Shown in pieces: positions 27,809-35,405 of a stretch of DNA of 64,000 nucleotides; within the stretch, counting starts at the first letter, position 1, and each line of letters opens with the position of its first letter. The translations under genes and the position numbers were made by a program. Under the pieces are notes generated by a model that did no database searches, was not told the DNA's origin, and saw nothing but the letters and a program-made list of their open reading frames with translations. This DNA is from Synechococcus sp. CB0101 (GTDB lineage: Bacteria > Cyanobacteriota > Cyanobacteriia > PCC-6307 > Cyanobiaceae): positions 248,032 through 312,031 of the forward strand of contig NZ_CP039373.1 of assembly GCF_000179235.2 (NCBI RefSeq), written 5' to 3'.

Positions 27809-28465
27809 TCAGTGCAGGACGTGCTCGAGGGGCTGCAGCACGCCGGCCTGCAACCGATAGCGCTCCTCTGGTGCCACCCAGGCATCAAAGAGGTCGGGTT
27901 CGTGGGTCACCACCAACAGCACCCGCTCGCGCCCCAGCTCCGCCAGCAGCTCCAGGATTTCCCCTCGCACCGACCAATCCAGGCCCGCGGTGGGTTCATC
28001 CAGCAGCAGCACCTTGGGGTTGCGCAGCAGCTGCACCGCCAAGGCCAAGCGGCGTTGCTGGCCGCCGCTCAAGGCCTCTGGCGCCTGTTGCAGCGAGAGG
28101 CCATCGAGCCCCACCTGGTGCAACACCGCTTCGATTCGCTCAGACGGCACGCGGCGCTGGCCGAGCTTCAGCTCCTGCCCCACGCTGAGCCCCAGGAAAT
28201 GGCGTTCGGGGAATTGGAACAGCAAGCCGCACAGCCAGCGCCGTTGGCGGGCATTCAGCGCCTTCTCGTTCCAGCGGATCGAGCGACTCCCGCTGCCAGT
28301 GGGTTCAGCCAACCCGCAAATCAACTCCAGCAGGGTGGATTTACCGGAGCCGCTGCGCCCAGCCACCAGCGCCGGCTGCCCCACCTGCAGCTGTAGATCG
28401 AGGCCCCGCAGCACGGGCTCTGGGGCCGTGGCCGGGTGATAGTTCAGCGACCTCAGCTCAAGCAT
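27809..28465 (-). CDS. ABC transporter ATP-binding protein, CbiO/ECF-like
   Basis: A 218-residue ATPase with Walker A GRSGSGKST, a Q loop in LLFQFPERHFLGLSVGQEL, signature LSGGQQRR, Walker B VLLLDEPTAG and switch His THEPD. The QFPE-x-H-FL sequence after the Q loop is typical of energy-coupling-factor (CbiO-like) ATPases. No EcfT or substrate component lies nearby, so it must pair with proteins encoded elsewhere. The substrate is unknown. Start ATG 28463-28465, four codons after an alternative ATG. Confidence 0.85.
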   Translation of the reverse strand: MLELRSLNYHPATAPEPVLRGLDLQLQVGQPALVAGRSGSGKSTLLELICGLAEPTGSGSRSIRWNEKALNARQRRWLCGLLFQFPERHFLGLSVGQELKLGQRRVPSERIEAVLHQVGLDGLSLQQAPEALSGGQQRRLALAVQLLRNPKVLLLDEPTAGLDWSVRGEILELLAELGRERVLLVVTHEPDLFDAWVAPEERYRLQAGVLQPLEHVLH

Positions 28466-28536
28466 CGACGGCGGCATGGCCTGGCGGTGCCCCCAGCATG
28501 TTTGATGGAGTCAACGCTGCGCTGCGCCCTGCCCCG

Positions 28537-28998
28537 ATGGAGATCCGCTTTCGCGAATTCGATCCCTTCAACTGCTGGATCTGGCTGCGCTTCAGCAATG
28601 CCCCAGGCCAGGGGGAGCGGGGGTACATCGAAACGGCGTTCGACAGCTGGTTTTTCCTCGGCAAACTCGGTGGCTTCAACGCCGAAAACCTGCAGGTGCA
28701 GGAGGAGGGCGCTGAGCTGAGTGGCATGGCGTACGACGCCGAGACCGCCGCACGGGCGATGCCGGCCCTGATGCACAACATGGGCGAGATGGACTATCGC
28801 GGCGAGTGGGCTCGCTGCTGGCTGGATCTCGGCACCAGTGATGCCCTCGCCCTCGATGTGCTGATCAACACCTTGCGCCAGCTCGATACCGATGTGGTGG
28901 AGATCCAGGAGTTGCTGATCGGCGGCGTCAACGAGGACTGGCCCGTGGAGGACGATCCCGACAACCTGTTCACCAGCCTGCGCGACCCAGACGCCTGA
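28537..28998 (+). CDS. DUF3531 family protein
   Basis: A 153-residue acidic soluble protein starting MEIRFREFDPFNCWIWLRF, the conserved opening of the cyanobacterial/plant DUF3531 family. Later segments (FDSWFFLGKLGGFNAENLQV, NMGEMDYRGEWARCWLDLGT, ALDVLINTLRQL) also fit. An upstream in-frame ATG at 28498 is less likely. It is followed after 2 bp by rsmE and is probably co-transcribed with it. No biochemical role is known to me. Confidence 0.78.
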   Translation: MEIRFREFDPFNCWIWLRFSNAPGQGERGYIETAFDSWFFLGKLGGFNAENLQVQEEGAELSGMAYDAETAARAMPALMHNMGEMDYRGEWARCWLDLGTSDALALDVLINTLRQLDTDVVEIQELLIGGVNEDWPVEDDPDNLFTSLRDPDA

Positions 28999-29000
28999 CC

Positions 29001-29768
29001 ATGGCCCGCGAGTGCCGGCGTGTGCTGATCCCGCCAGTGCGGCTGCAGCAAGCCATGGCCGATGGCGTTTTAGGCCTCAGTGCGGAGCACAGCCGTTATC
29101 TCTGCAAGGTGCTGCGCTACGGCCCCGGTGACCGCTTCGCTGTGGTGGATGGCGCCGGCCATCTCTGGGAAGCCGAGTTGCTCGATCGCGAGCAGGCTCG
29201 GATGCTGCAGCCGCTGGCGCAACCCCTGCTCAGCCAGCCGCGGGATCAGCCGGCTGTGGTGCTGGCGGCTGCGGTGGTGAAGCGGGATTTTGAGCTGGTG
29301 GTGCGGATGGCGGTGGAGCTGGGCGTGGATCGGCTCGTGCCACTGCTCTGTGAGCGCACCGCCGTGCAGGGCCAGCTGCGGCCGGAGCGGTGGCAGAGCA
29401 TCGCGGAGGAGGCGGCCGAACAATGTGAGCGCCTCTGGTTGCCTCAGATCGATCCGCCGACACCCCTGACGGAGTTGCTCAGTACTGACGCAGCCACGGC
29501 TTCAGTGGCCGCGATGCGGTTGTGGGCGACCACACGGCAGGAGGGATTGCCGCTGTTGGTTGAGGCATTGGCCAGCTCGGCTGCCCAGCTCCCCGATCAG
29601 GTGTGGCTGGCCTGTGGGCCGGAGGGTGGTTGGAGCCCCGCTGAGGAGGAGCAGGCCCTGGGCTGTGGCTGGAGCCCCGTGCAGTTGGGCCCCACGATCC
29701 TGCGCAGCTCCACGGCTGCTGTGGCGGGTGCGGCTCTGATCAGCCACTGGCGCGCGGCCAGGGGCTGA
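29001..29768 (+). CDS. rsmE: 16S rRNA (uracil-1498-N3)-methyltransferase
   Basis: SPOUT-class methyltransferase that modifies U1498 of 16S rRNA using SAM. The 255 residues have the N-terminal PUA-like part (RVLIPPVRL...HSRYLCKVLRYGPGDRFAVVDG) and the knot region: VRMAVELGVDRLVPLLCERTAV, AEEAAEQCERLWLPQI, ACGPEGGWSPAEEE and LGPTILRSSTA. GPEGG and LRSSTA are the SAM-binding knot loops. Length is normal. It starts 2 bp after the DUF3531 gene. Confidence 0.95.
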   Translation: MARECRRVLIPPVRLQQAMADGVLGLSAEHSRYLCKVLRYGPGDRFAVVDGAGHLWEAELLDREQARMLQPLAQPLLSQPRDQPAVVLAAAVVKRDFELVVRMAVELGVDRLVPLLCERTAVQGQLRPERWQSIAEEAAEQCERLWLPQIDPPTPLTELLSTDAATASVAAMRLWATTRQEGLPLLVEALASSAAQLPDQVWLACGPEGGWSPAEEEQALGCGWSPVQLGPTILRSSTAAVAGAALISHWRAARG

Positions 29769-29774
29769 AGGCGA

Positions 29775-30167
29775 TCACTTCTTGCCGAACAATCCGCCGG
29801 CCATGCTGCGGAAGCCCGCCAGGTTGGCGCCACCACGGCGGCGGCGCATCGGCAGGGCACCACCGGCGGTGACGCACTCTGGGGCAAAGGTGGAAAGGGT
29901 GGCCGCGGGCTTGGCCGCTTGCTCGGCTGCTAGTTCAGCGGCGATGGCTTCGGCGGTGGTGAGCACCTTGCCGCCGGGGGCGGCAGCCGCGGGTGCAACC
30001 GGTTCGGCAGCTTCCGGTTTGGACTCAACCTTCAGCGCAGCGGTCGCTTTGGCCTTGGGCTTGTCGGCGGTCTTCTTGGGTTCAGCAACAGGGGCCACGG
30101 CGGCCGGCGCCGCGGGGGCCTTCTCATCGAGGTTGAGGAAGAAGCTGCCCTTGCGGTTGAACACCAT
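29775..30167 (-). CDS. Ala/Lys/Pro-rich hypothetical protein
   Basis: A 130-residue protein with a short N-terminal segment (MVFNRKGSFFLNLDEK), a long low-complexity Ala/Pro/Lys/Glu linker, and a C-terminal end rich in Arg and Gly (PMRRRRGGANLAGFRSMAGGLFGKK). The organisation suggests a disordered protein with two conserved ends, as seen in several picocyanobacterial proteins. Its end lies 6 bp from the convergent rsmE. No function assigned. Confidence 0.6.
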   Translation of the reverse strand: MVFNRKGSFFLNLDEKAPAAPAAVAPVAEPKKTADKPKAKATAALKVESKPEAAEPVAPAAAAPGGKVLTTAEAIAAELAAEQAAKPAATLSTFAPECVTAGGALPMRRRRGGANLAGFRSMAGGLFGKK

Positions 30168-30308
30168 GGCGCCGGTTCTGAGGCGGATGGCTGGATTATC
30201 CGCTGCCGGCGGGGCTTCAGGGCCGATCCCTTAGGGCAGTGCAACAGAAGGGCTGCGGTTGTGTTGTGCTGGGCCTGTGTTGCGTTGGCCGCTGCGGGCT
30301 TGCTGGGA

Positions 30309-31073
30309 ATGCTGGAGCTTCAGGTGTTGCTCAGTGCCGACCGTTTGCAGCACTGGGCGCTGGCCTTGCTGATCAATGCCGTTCTGATTGCTGCTGCCCA
30401 GTGGTTGCCGCTCCTCACCCGCGCCGGTTGGGTGCATGCCGGCATCCTGGGCACGCTGCTGCTGGGCAGCCTGGATTGGGCGGGGTGGTGGGCTGTGGTG
30501 CTCTATCTGGGCCTCGGTTCGCTGGTGACGCGGCTGGGTTTTCGCCGCAAGCAGGCCGATGGGCTGGCGGAGGCCCGCGGCGGCCGGAGGGGCCCCGAAA
30601 ACGTGTGGGGATCGGCCGCCACCGGTGCCGCCCTGGCGCTGCTCAGCCTGCTTCCCTCGGCGCCGGTCACCCTGCTGCGGCTTGGTTTTGCGGCCAGTTT
30701 CAGCGCCAAATTGGCCGACACCTTTGGCAGCGAGATCGGCAAGCGCTGGGGGCGTCGCACCGTGCTGATCACCACCCTGCGGCCGGTGCCTCCCGGCACC
30801 GAGGGAGCGATCTCCCTGGAGGGCACGGCCGCGAGCTTGCTGGGTAGTGGCCTGATGGCGCTCGTGATGCTGCAGCTTGGCCTGCTGCAGACCCCTCTGG
30901 CCTGGGGGGTGGTGACGCTGGTGGGTTTGCTGGCCACCCTGCTGGAGAGCCTGATCGGTGCGGGTGTGCAGCAGCGTTGCGCCTGGCTCAGCAATGAGCT
31001 GGTGAATGCTCTGCAAACCACCCTCGCCGCTGTGATCGCCATGGCAGCGGCGGAGTGGTTGGGCCTGGGGTGA
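30309..31073 (+). CDS. DUF92/VTE6-type membrane protein (putative phytyl-phosphate kinase family)
   Basis: A 254-residue protein with about seven membrane segments. The DUF92 signature is clear: GWVHAGILGTLLLGSLDWAG, LGSLVTRLGFRRKQADGLAE, RRGPENVWGSAATGA, and AASFSAKLADTFGSEIGKRWG followed by VPPGTEGAISLEGT. In plants VTE6 of this family phosphorylates phytyl phosphate, recycling phytol from chlorophyll into tocopherol or phylloquinone. That role is possible here but not proven. Start ATG 30309; a GTG at 30261 could extend the N-terminus. Confidence 0.87.
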   Translation: MLELQVLLSADRLQHWALALLINAVLIAAAQWLPLLTRAGWVHAGILGTLLLGSLDWAGWWAVVLYLGLGSLVTRLGFRRKQADGLAEARGGRRGPENVWGSAATGAALALLSLLPSAPVTLLRLGFAASFSAKLADTFGSEIGKRWGRRTVLITTLRPVPPGTEGAISLEGTAASLLGSGLMALVMLQLGLLQTPLAWGVVTLVGLLATLLESLIGAGVQQRCAWLSNELVNALQTTLAAVIAMAAAEWLGLG

Positions 31074-31076
31074 CCC

Positions 31077-31868
31077 TTAGCTGCCCATCAGGGGCGTCAG
31101 CTGCTGATGCAGCTCCTGCAGCAGCTGCTCGCAGCGCCGTTGCACCGCCTTGGGACTCAGGCCGCTGCCACTGGCCAGCTGCCGCCAGGTGTCCTGCCGC
31201 AGGAGCCGCCCCAGAATCCAGCGCCGTTGCCGCCGCTCCAGCCGGCGCAAGATGCGCCAGAGGTGGCGCCGTTGCTCCCAGCGGATCACCCGCGCGTAGT
31301 GATCGCCGGCCCTGCTGTCGCGCAGCTGCTCCACCAGGGGGGTGAGGTCGCCGTCGTCGTCAAGATGGGGCTGCTCCAGGCTGGCCAGCTGAAGGCTGCG
31401 CCGCCGCGCTAGGGCCAGTTGCCAGCGCTCGAGGCTGCAGCCCAGGGCCGTGGCGAGGGCGCCGGCACTGAGGGGGGCGAGCCCCTGCTGCTGTCGCTGC
31501 TTCTGAAGGGCTTGGCCGCGGCGATGCAGCTCCAGCAGGTGGTGGCTGCCGCTGATGGGGTGGGAGCGATCGCGCAGGTAGTGGCGGATGGCGCCGCGAA
31601 TCCAGGGCACAGCAGCCGTGCTCAGGCTGTGACCGCGGCCTGGATCAAAGCGCTCCACGGCTTTGATCAGCCCAAAACAGCCCTCCTGGGTGAGGTCGTC
31701 GAAGCTGTGGCCGCTGCGTTGTGATTCCTGGCGGGCCACCCGCCACACCAGCGGCAGGTTGGCGTGGATCACGGCATTGCGGTTGGCAGTTGTCCGGCAC
31801 TGTTGGTAGGCGGCCAGCAGTGCGGCATTGCGCTGGCTGAAGTCAGCGCGGGCGGTGAAGGTGTGCAT
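31077..31868 (-). CDS. Sigma-70 family alternative sigma factor
   Basis: A 263-residue RNA polymerase sigma factor. Region 2 is clear: NRNAVIHANLPLVWRVARQ, SFDDLTQEGCFGLIKAVERFDPGRG and HSLSTAAVPWIRGAIRHYLRDRS, covering core binding and -10 recognition. A region 3-like part and a helix-turn-helix region 4 (WRQLASGSGLSPKAVQRRCEQLLQEL) follow. Divergent region 4 and short length point to a specialised rather than the housekeeping factor. Its start lies about 115 bp after the SGNH hydrolase, with two hairpins between. Its stop lies 3 bp from the convergent DUF92 gene. The regulon is unknown. Confidence 0.85.
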   Translation of the reverse strand: MHTFTARADFSQRNAALLAAYQQCRTTANRNAVIHANLPLVWRVARQESQRSGHSFDDLTQEGCFGLIKAVERFDPGRGHSLSTAAVPWIRGAIRHYLRDRSHPISGSHHLLELHRRGQALQKQRQQQGLAPLSAGALATALGCSLERWQLALARRRSLQLASLEQPHLDDDGDLTPLVEQLRDSRAGDHYARVIRWEQRRHLWRILRRLERRQRRWILGRLLRQDTWRQLASGSGLSPKAVQRRCEQLLQELHQQLTPLMGS

Positions 31869-31920
31869 CGGGCCTGGGCAGTTGCGTGTTTTCACGCTCG
31901 CCGGCCGAGCTCATTTGGCG

Positions 31921-31960
31921 CTCCACCTGGCTGGTGGAGTTGGCCTCCCCCGTTTGGGGG
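31921..31960 (-). other. Two tandem hairpins between the SGNH hydrolase and sigma factor genes
   Basis: In the minus-strand reading direction, CCCCC-AAAC-GGGGG (31960-31947) is followed by CTCCACC-AGCCA-GGTGGAG (31939-31921). Both are perfect stems. No T tract follows, so they may be an attenuator, an RNA-stability element or a weak end to the phn transcript before the sigma gene. Confidence 0.45.
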
Positions 31961-31983
31961 ATGACGCTCTGCCGCGGCTGTGA

Positions 31984-32661
31984 TCAGGCGCTGACGCTGC
32001 CGACCGTGAGCGGTTGCAGGTCGGCCCATTGCAACAGGGCCGGCCAGTGCCGCACCCGCTCGTACACCTGGCGGTGCCCCTCGCTGTTGAGGTGTAACCC
32101 ATCGCTGCTCAGCCAGTGCAGCCAGTTGGGATCCTGCAGCAACCTCTCCAGCAGCGGCAGGAAGGGCACATCCGCTTCCAGGCAGGCTTCTTCCAGCAGG
32201 CCTTCGTAGCGGCGCACCTGCTCCAGGTGGTACCAGAGCACATCGGCGTAGGGCATCACCGCCTCATCCACCGGTGTGAGGCCCAGCACCAGCACCGGTG
32301 CCAGCGATTTGGCCTGTTGGAGCAGCTGCTGCACCCCGAACAGAAAGGCATCGGCATCGAGCTGGGGGCGTCCATCCGGCCGGCCCACCCGGGCGGTGTC
32401 GTTCAGACCCACCGCCAGCAAGATGCCCTGGGGGAGTTGCCGGCGCAGTTCGCCGCGGCAGCTCACCTCCTGTTGGAGCCGGGCGGCCACCCGCTCGAGC
32501 CCATCACCACGCACGCCGAGGGGGTAGAGCACTGGCCCCTGGGGGAGCCCCATCCAGTGGCGGCGCAGGCGTTCACACCAGCCGCCTTCCTCCGGATCCC
32601 CCCAGCCCACCACACCGCTGTCGCCCATCACGATCAGCTTGCGGGGAATCGGAAGGCTCAT
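31984..32661 (-). CDS. SGNH/GDSL-family hydrolase
   Basis: A 225-residue esterase-type enzyme. Block I is KLIVMGDSGVVGWG with the catalytic Ser of GDS. The Gly and Asn blocks follow (LAVGLNDTARVG, with Asn). The C-terminal block V is SSDGLHLNSEGHRQVYERV, with the Asp-x-x-His pair. There is no signal peptide, so it acts in the cytoplasm. Its ATG overlaps the stop of phnE (TGA/ATG overlap at 32658-32661), which ties it to the phosphonate uptake operon. The substrate is unknown; an ester released from imported phosphonates or lipids is possible. The longer frame upstream is only read-through opposite to nothing known. Confidence 0.85.
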   Translation of the reverse strand: MSLPIPRKLIVMGDSGVVGWGDPEEGGWCERLRRHWMGLPQGPVLYPLGVRGDGLERVAARLQQEVSCRGELRRQLPQGILLAVGLNDTARVGRPDGRPQLDADAFLFGVQQLLQQAKSLAPVLVLGLTPVDEAVMPYADVLWYHLEQVRRYEGLLEEACLEADVPFLPLLERLLQDPNWLHWLSSDGLHLNSEGHRQVYERVRHWPALLQWADLQPLTVGSVSA

Positions 32662-34199
32662 CGCTGCAGCAGCCGTTGGCGGGCGCGGTCGCTGAGATCT
32701 TCCCCCAGCAGGGTGAGCACTGCGTAGGCCGCCAGCAACAGCAGCAGTTGATCGAAAGCGAAGGCGCTGAGGCTCTGATTGAGCTGGCTGCCGAGGCCGG
32801 TGCCGGCCACCAGGCCCACCACCACGGTTTCCCGCAGGATCACATCGGCGCGATAGGCGCCATAGGCCAGGTAAGAGCGCGCCAAGGCGCTGAAGCGTCC
32901 GTACAGCAGCGCCAAACGCGGACCGACGCCGCTGCTGCTGAGGGCTTCCTGCCGTTGGGGCCCAGCTGCCTCGCTGCCCTCCAGTAGCAAGCGCCCCAGG
33001 ATGCCCAGGTTGTGAAAGCCGAGGGCCAACGCGGCTGTGATCAGCCCGGGCTTGAGCACGAACAGCAGCAGCAGGGCCGTGAGCGGCGGCGGCCACAGCC
33101 GCCCGATCGCCCAGATCAGTTGCAGTAAGCGCTGCCCCCAGGGCCAAGGCGCCACCAGCAACAGCAGCAGCGGCGCCACGCCCACCGCCAGCGCAGCCGC
33201 CAACAGGGTGAGCACCACGGTGTTGAAGATGAGCGCTGGCCAGGGCAAGGCCAGGGCTTCGCTCCAGCCGCCGGGGGCGATGGGGGGGAGCGGTTGCCAC
33301 TGCAGCAGCACAGACGGTTCGATCGCCAGGGCTTGCCCCACGCCGAACACCACCGGCACCAGCAGCAGCGCCGCCAGCACCAGTTCCCGGCCACGCCGCC
33401 CCACGCTGCTGGCCCGCAGGCTGAAGCGGCTGGGCATGCCCCAGCGCCGCCGCAGCCTGCCGATCACCGCCTCCAGCGCCAACATCACCCCAAGCAGCAG
33501 CCAGAGGCCGCTCCAGAGCTCGTGGAATTGCAGGGATTGCAAGGTGAGCAGCAGTTCATTGCCCAGGCCGCCCAGACCAAAAACCCCCAGCAAGGTGGCG
33601 CTGCGCAGGGCGCATTCGAGCCGGTAGCCGCCGTAGCTGATCAGCCCTGGGAGGAGCGGCGGTCCCATGGCGGTGAGCAAAGCTGCCGGCGGTGGGCTGC
33701 CTGCCGCCACAAGAGCCTGCAGGTTGCGCTCGCTGAGGCTGTCGAGCAGATCGCTCACCACCCGGGCCACCAGGGCTCCGTAGGGGATTGCAATCGCCAC
33801 AACCGCGATCACCGGCTGCAGACCGATCACCTGCAGCAGCAACAGACCCCAGATCAGTTCATGAATGGAGCGCGGGATGGCCAGCAAGCGGCGCAGCGCC
33901 TCCGCCGGCCAGCTGTGGCCAATCAGGGTGCGCCAGAGCAGCCGCGAGCTGGCCAAACCGCCGATCAGGCCGATCAGCAGGCTGGCGAACCAGCCCAGCA
34001 GAGCCATGCCGGCGGTGACCCCAAGCCCCCGCAGCAACGACGCCAGCACCACAGGATCCGTCGAGGGCTGCACGGCCGCGAGCAGAAACTGACCGATCAG
34101 ATCCCAGCCGCCCCCATGCATCACCCCTGGCAGGAGCAGCAGCACGGGGACCAGCACCAGGGCGGGCAACAGCAGCAGCAGCGGTGCGGCTGGTTTCAT
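32658..34199 (-). CDS. phnE: Phosphonate/phosphite ABC transporter permease, double length
   Basis: Inner-membrane permease of the PhnE type. At 513 residues it is about twice the normal length and contains two permease units in tandem. Each has several membrane helices and an EAA-like loop (first unit around ALVAAGSPPPAALLTAMGPPLLPGLISYGGYRLECALRSATLLG; second around ALSSSGVGPRLALLYGRF and DVILRETVVVGLVAGTGLG). One polypeptide would thus supply both halves of the channel. Start overlaps the phnC stop (ATGA at 34196-34199), and its stop overlaps the hydrolase start. Confidence 0.88.
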   Translation of the reverse strand: MKPAAPLLLLLPALVLVPVLLLLPGVMHGGGWDLIGQFLLAAVQPSTDPVVLASLLRGLGVTAGMALLGWFASLLIGLIGGLASSRLLWRTLIGHSWPAEALRRLLAIPRSIHELIWGLLLLQVIGLQPVIAVVAIAIPYGALVARVVSDLLDSLSERNLQALVAAGSPPPAALLTAMGPPLLPGLISYGGYRLECALRSATLLGVFGLGGLGNELLLTLQSLQFHELWSGLWLLLGVMLALEAVIGRLRRRWGMPSRFSLRASSVGRRGRELVLAALLLVPVVFGVGQALAIEPSVLLQWQPLPPIAPGGWSEALALPWPALIFNTVVLTLLAAALAVGVAPLLLLLVAPWPWGQRLLQLIWAIGRLWPPPLTALLLLFVLKPGLITAALALGFHNLGILGRLLLEGSEAAGPQRQEALSSSGVGPRLALLYGRFSALARSYLAYGAYRADVILRETVVVGLVAGTGLGSQLNQSLSAFAFDQLLLLLAAYAVLTLLGEDLSDRARQRLLQR

Positions 34200-34990
34200 C
34201 GGCTGCCGCTGGCTACGGGTACCCCGGCGTACAGAACCTCGAGCTCAGCGGCCTGCAGCTCGCTCACGGCTCGATCGAACTGGATGCGCCCCTGGCGCAG
34301 GCCAACCACCCGATCAAAGCCCTGCAACAGATCCGGGCGATGCAGGCTTAACAGCAGCGCTCTGGGAGCCGAGGTCTGGGCGATCAACAACTGCAGTAGG
34401 TCTTGGGCAAGGCGCGGATCGAGGCTGGCCAGGGGTTCATCCGCCAACAGCAGCAGCGGTTGCTGGCGCAGCAGGCGGGCAATCGCCACCCGTTGCCGTT
34501 GGCCGCCCGAGAGCTCGCCCACCGGTTGGTTGAGCAGCTGCGGCTCGAGATCCACCTGCCGGAGGGCTTCAGCGCAGGCCTCGCTTTCCAGGGGCAGGAG
34601 GAGGTTGAGCAGGGCGCGCGGCCAGCCCCACTGGGCCAGCCGACCGCAGTTGAGGTTCTGCTGCACACTCAGTTCTTCGATCAGGCGCAGGTCCTGCCAG
34701 AGGGTGCCGATGCGGGCCTGCTGGCGGCGCCGAGCCCGCTGGCTGTGGGCGCGCCCGGCGCCGCACCACCGCACCTCTCCCTCAGAGGGTTCGAGCAAGC
34801 CATTCGCCACCGCCAACAAGGTGCTTTTGCCGGCGCCGCTGGGGCCCAGCAGCGCCACCCGTTCGCCCGCCTCCAACCGCAGGTTGATGCCGTCCAGCCG
34901 GGGCTGCTGTCTCCCGGGTACCGCCACATTGCGCAGCTCCAGCACCGGTTCGCTGGGCAAGCTGCTGTGGGTTGGTCCTGGGGTCTTCAT
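34196..34990 (-). CDS. phnC: Phosphonate/phosphite ABC transporter ATP-binding protein
   Basis: The ATPase of the uptake system. The 264 residues have Walker A LLGPSGAGKST, Q loop TLWQDLRLIEELSV, signature LSGGQRQRVAIARLL, Walker B LLLLADEPLASLD and switch His LSLHRPDLL. Start ATG 34988-34990 is chosen; an upstream in-frame start at 35032 would overlap the micro-ORF. It lies between the two small membrane peptides and phnE in a tightly packed operon. Confidence 0.92.
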   Translation of the reverse strand: MKTPGPTHSSLPSEPVLELRNVAVPGRQQPRLDGINLRLEAGERVALLGPSGAGKSTLLAVANGLLEPSEGEVRWCGAGRAHSQRARRRQQARIGTLWQDLRLIEELSVQQNLNCGRLAQWGWPRALLNLLLPLESEACAEALRQVDLEPQLLNQPVGELSGGQRQRVAIARLLRQQPLLLLADEPLASLDPRLAQDLLQLLIAQTSAPRALLLSLHRPDLLQGFDRVVGLRQGRIQFDRAVSELQAAELEVLYAGVPVASGSR

Positions 34991-35031
34991 GACCTCCCAC
35001 TGTGCCTGGCGGGTCGATGCCGCCGTCTGCA

Positions 35032-35118
35032 CTAGAGCGAGCTGAAGCGGAACGCCAGCAGCGCCAGGATGAGCCCCACCAGCATCAGTTCAATGATGTC
35101 GGGGCCGCGGGGATTCAT
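35032..35118 (-). CDS. Membrane micro-protein, 28 residues, in the phn operon
   Basis: ATG at 35116-35118, TAG at 35032-35034. The peptide is MNPRGPDIIELMLVGLILALLAFRFSSL: a short polar start and one Leu-rich membrane helix. A strong ribosome site (GAGGAG) lies just upstream, and its ATG overlaps the TGA of the 76-residue gene before it, which indicates coupled translation. It sits between phnD and phnC, 41 bp before the phnC start. Function unknown; it may be an accessory subunit of the transporter or a coupling peptide. Confidence 0.6.
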   Translation of the reverse strand: MNPRGPDIIELMLVGLILALLAFRFSSL

Positions 35119-35345
35119 GAGCGCTTCTCCTCACCTTCGATCCGCTTGACCGAGGGCAGGGTCAGCGCCAAGACCAACAGAGGGATTTCCAGCCAGAGCA
35201 CGCCATTGCCCAGGGCGATCACGGCCAGATCGATGGCGGCCAGGGAGCGCAGGAACAACACCCACACGTCATCACCCTCACTGCAGCTGCGCTGCCAGAG
35301 CAGTAACCCGGCCACCACCAGCACCAGATCCAGCAGCAGTGTCAT
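35115..35345 (-). CDS. Small membrane protein, 76 residues, in the phn operon
   Basis: Two membrane segments: MTLLLDLVLVVAGLLLW near the start and a Leu/Ala/Val/Ile-rich stretch at about 33-62 (LAAIDLAVIALGNGVLWLEIPLLVLAL), with a charged C-terminus (VKRIEGEEKRS). It lies 60 bp after phnD and overlaps the 28-residue gene by ATGA. No family recognised. Position suggests a role in phosphonate uptake or its regulation, but this is inference. Confidence 0.6.
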   Translation of the reverse strand: MTLLLDLVLVVAGLLLWQRSCSEGDDVWVLFLRSLAAIDLAVIALGNGVLWLEIPLLVLALTLPSVKRIEGEEKRS

Positions 35346-35405
35346 CGGGAAGGGCGAGGCTCTCGCCCCTCGATTCTGCTGCCTGCTGGCAACCGCTGCC
35401 CGTGC

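Noticed and set aside
27230-28396. Plus-strand open frame of 388 codons over hslO and the ATPase
   Set aside because: His/Gln-rich nonsense composition; both minus-strand genes carry full family motifs.
32662-33300. Upstream extension of the SGNH hydrolase frame (to 438 codons)
   Set aside because: The extension lies inside phnE in another frame and is Arg/Gly/Pro-rich; the ATG overlapping the phnE stop is a better start.
33294-35045. Open frame of 583 codons on the plus strand, opposite phnE and phnC
   Set aside because: Low-complexity Gln/Arg/Ala-rich sequence without domains; the minus-strand frames have clear ABC transporter motifs. Such antisense frames are common in high-GC DNA.
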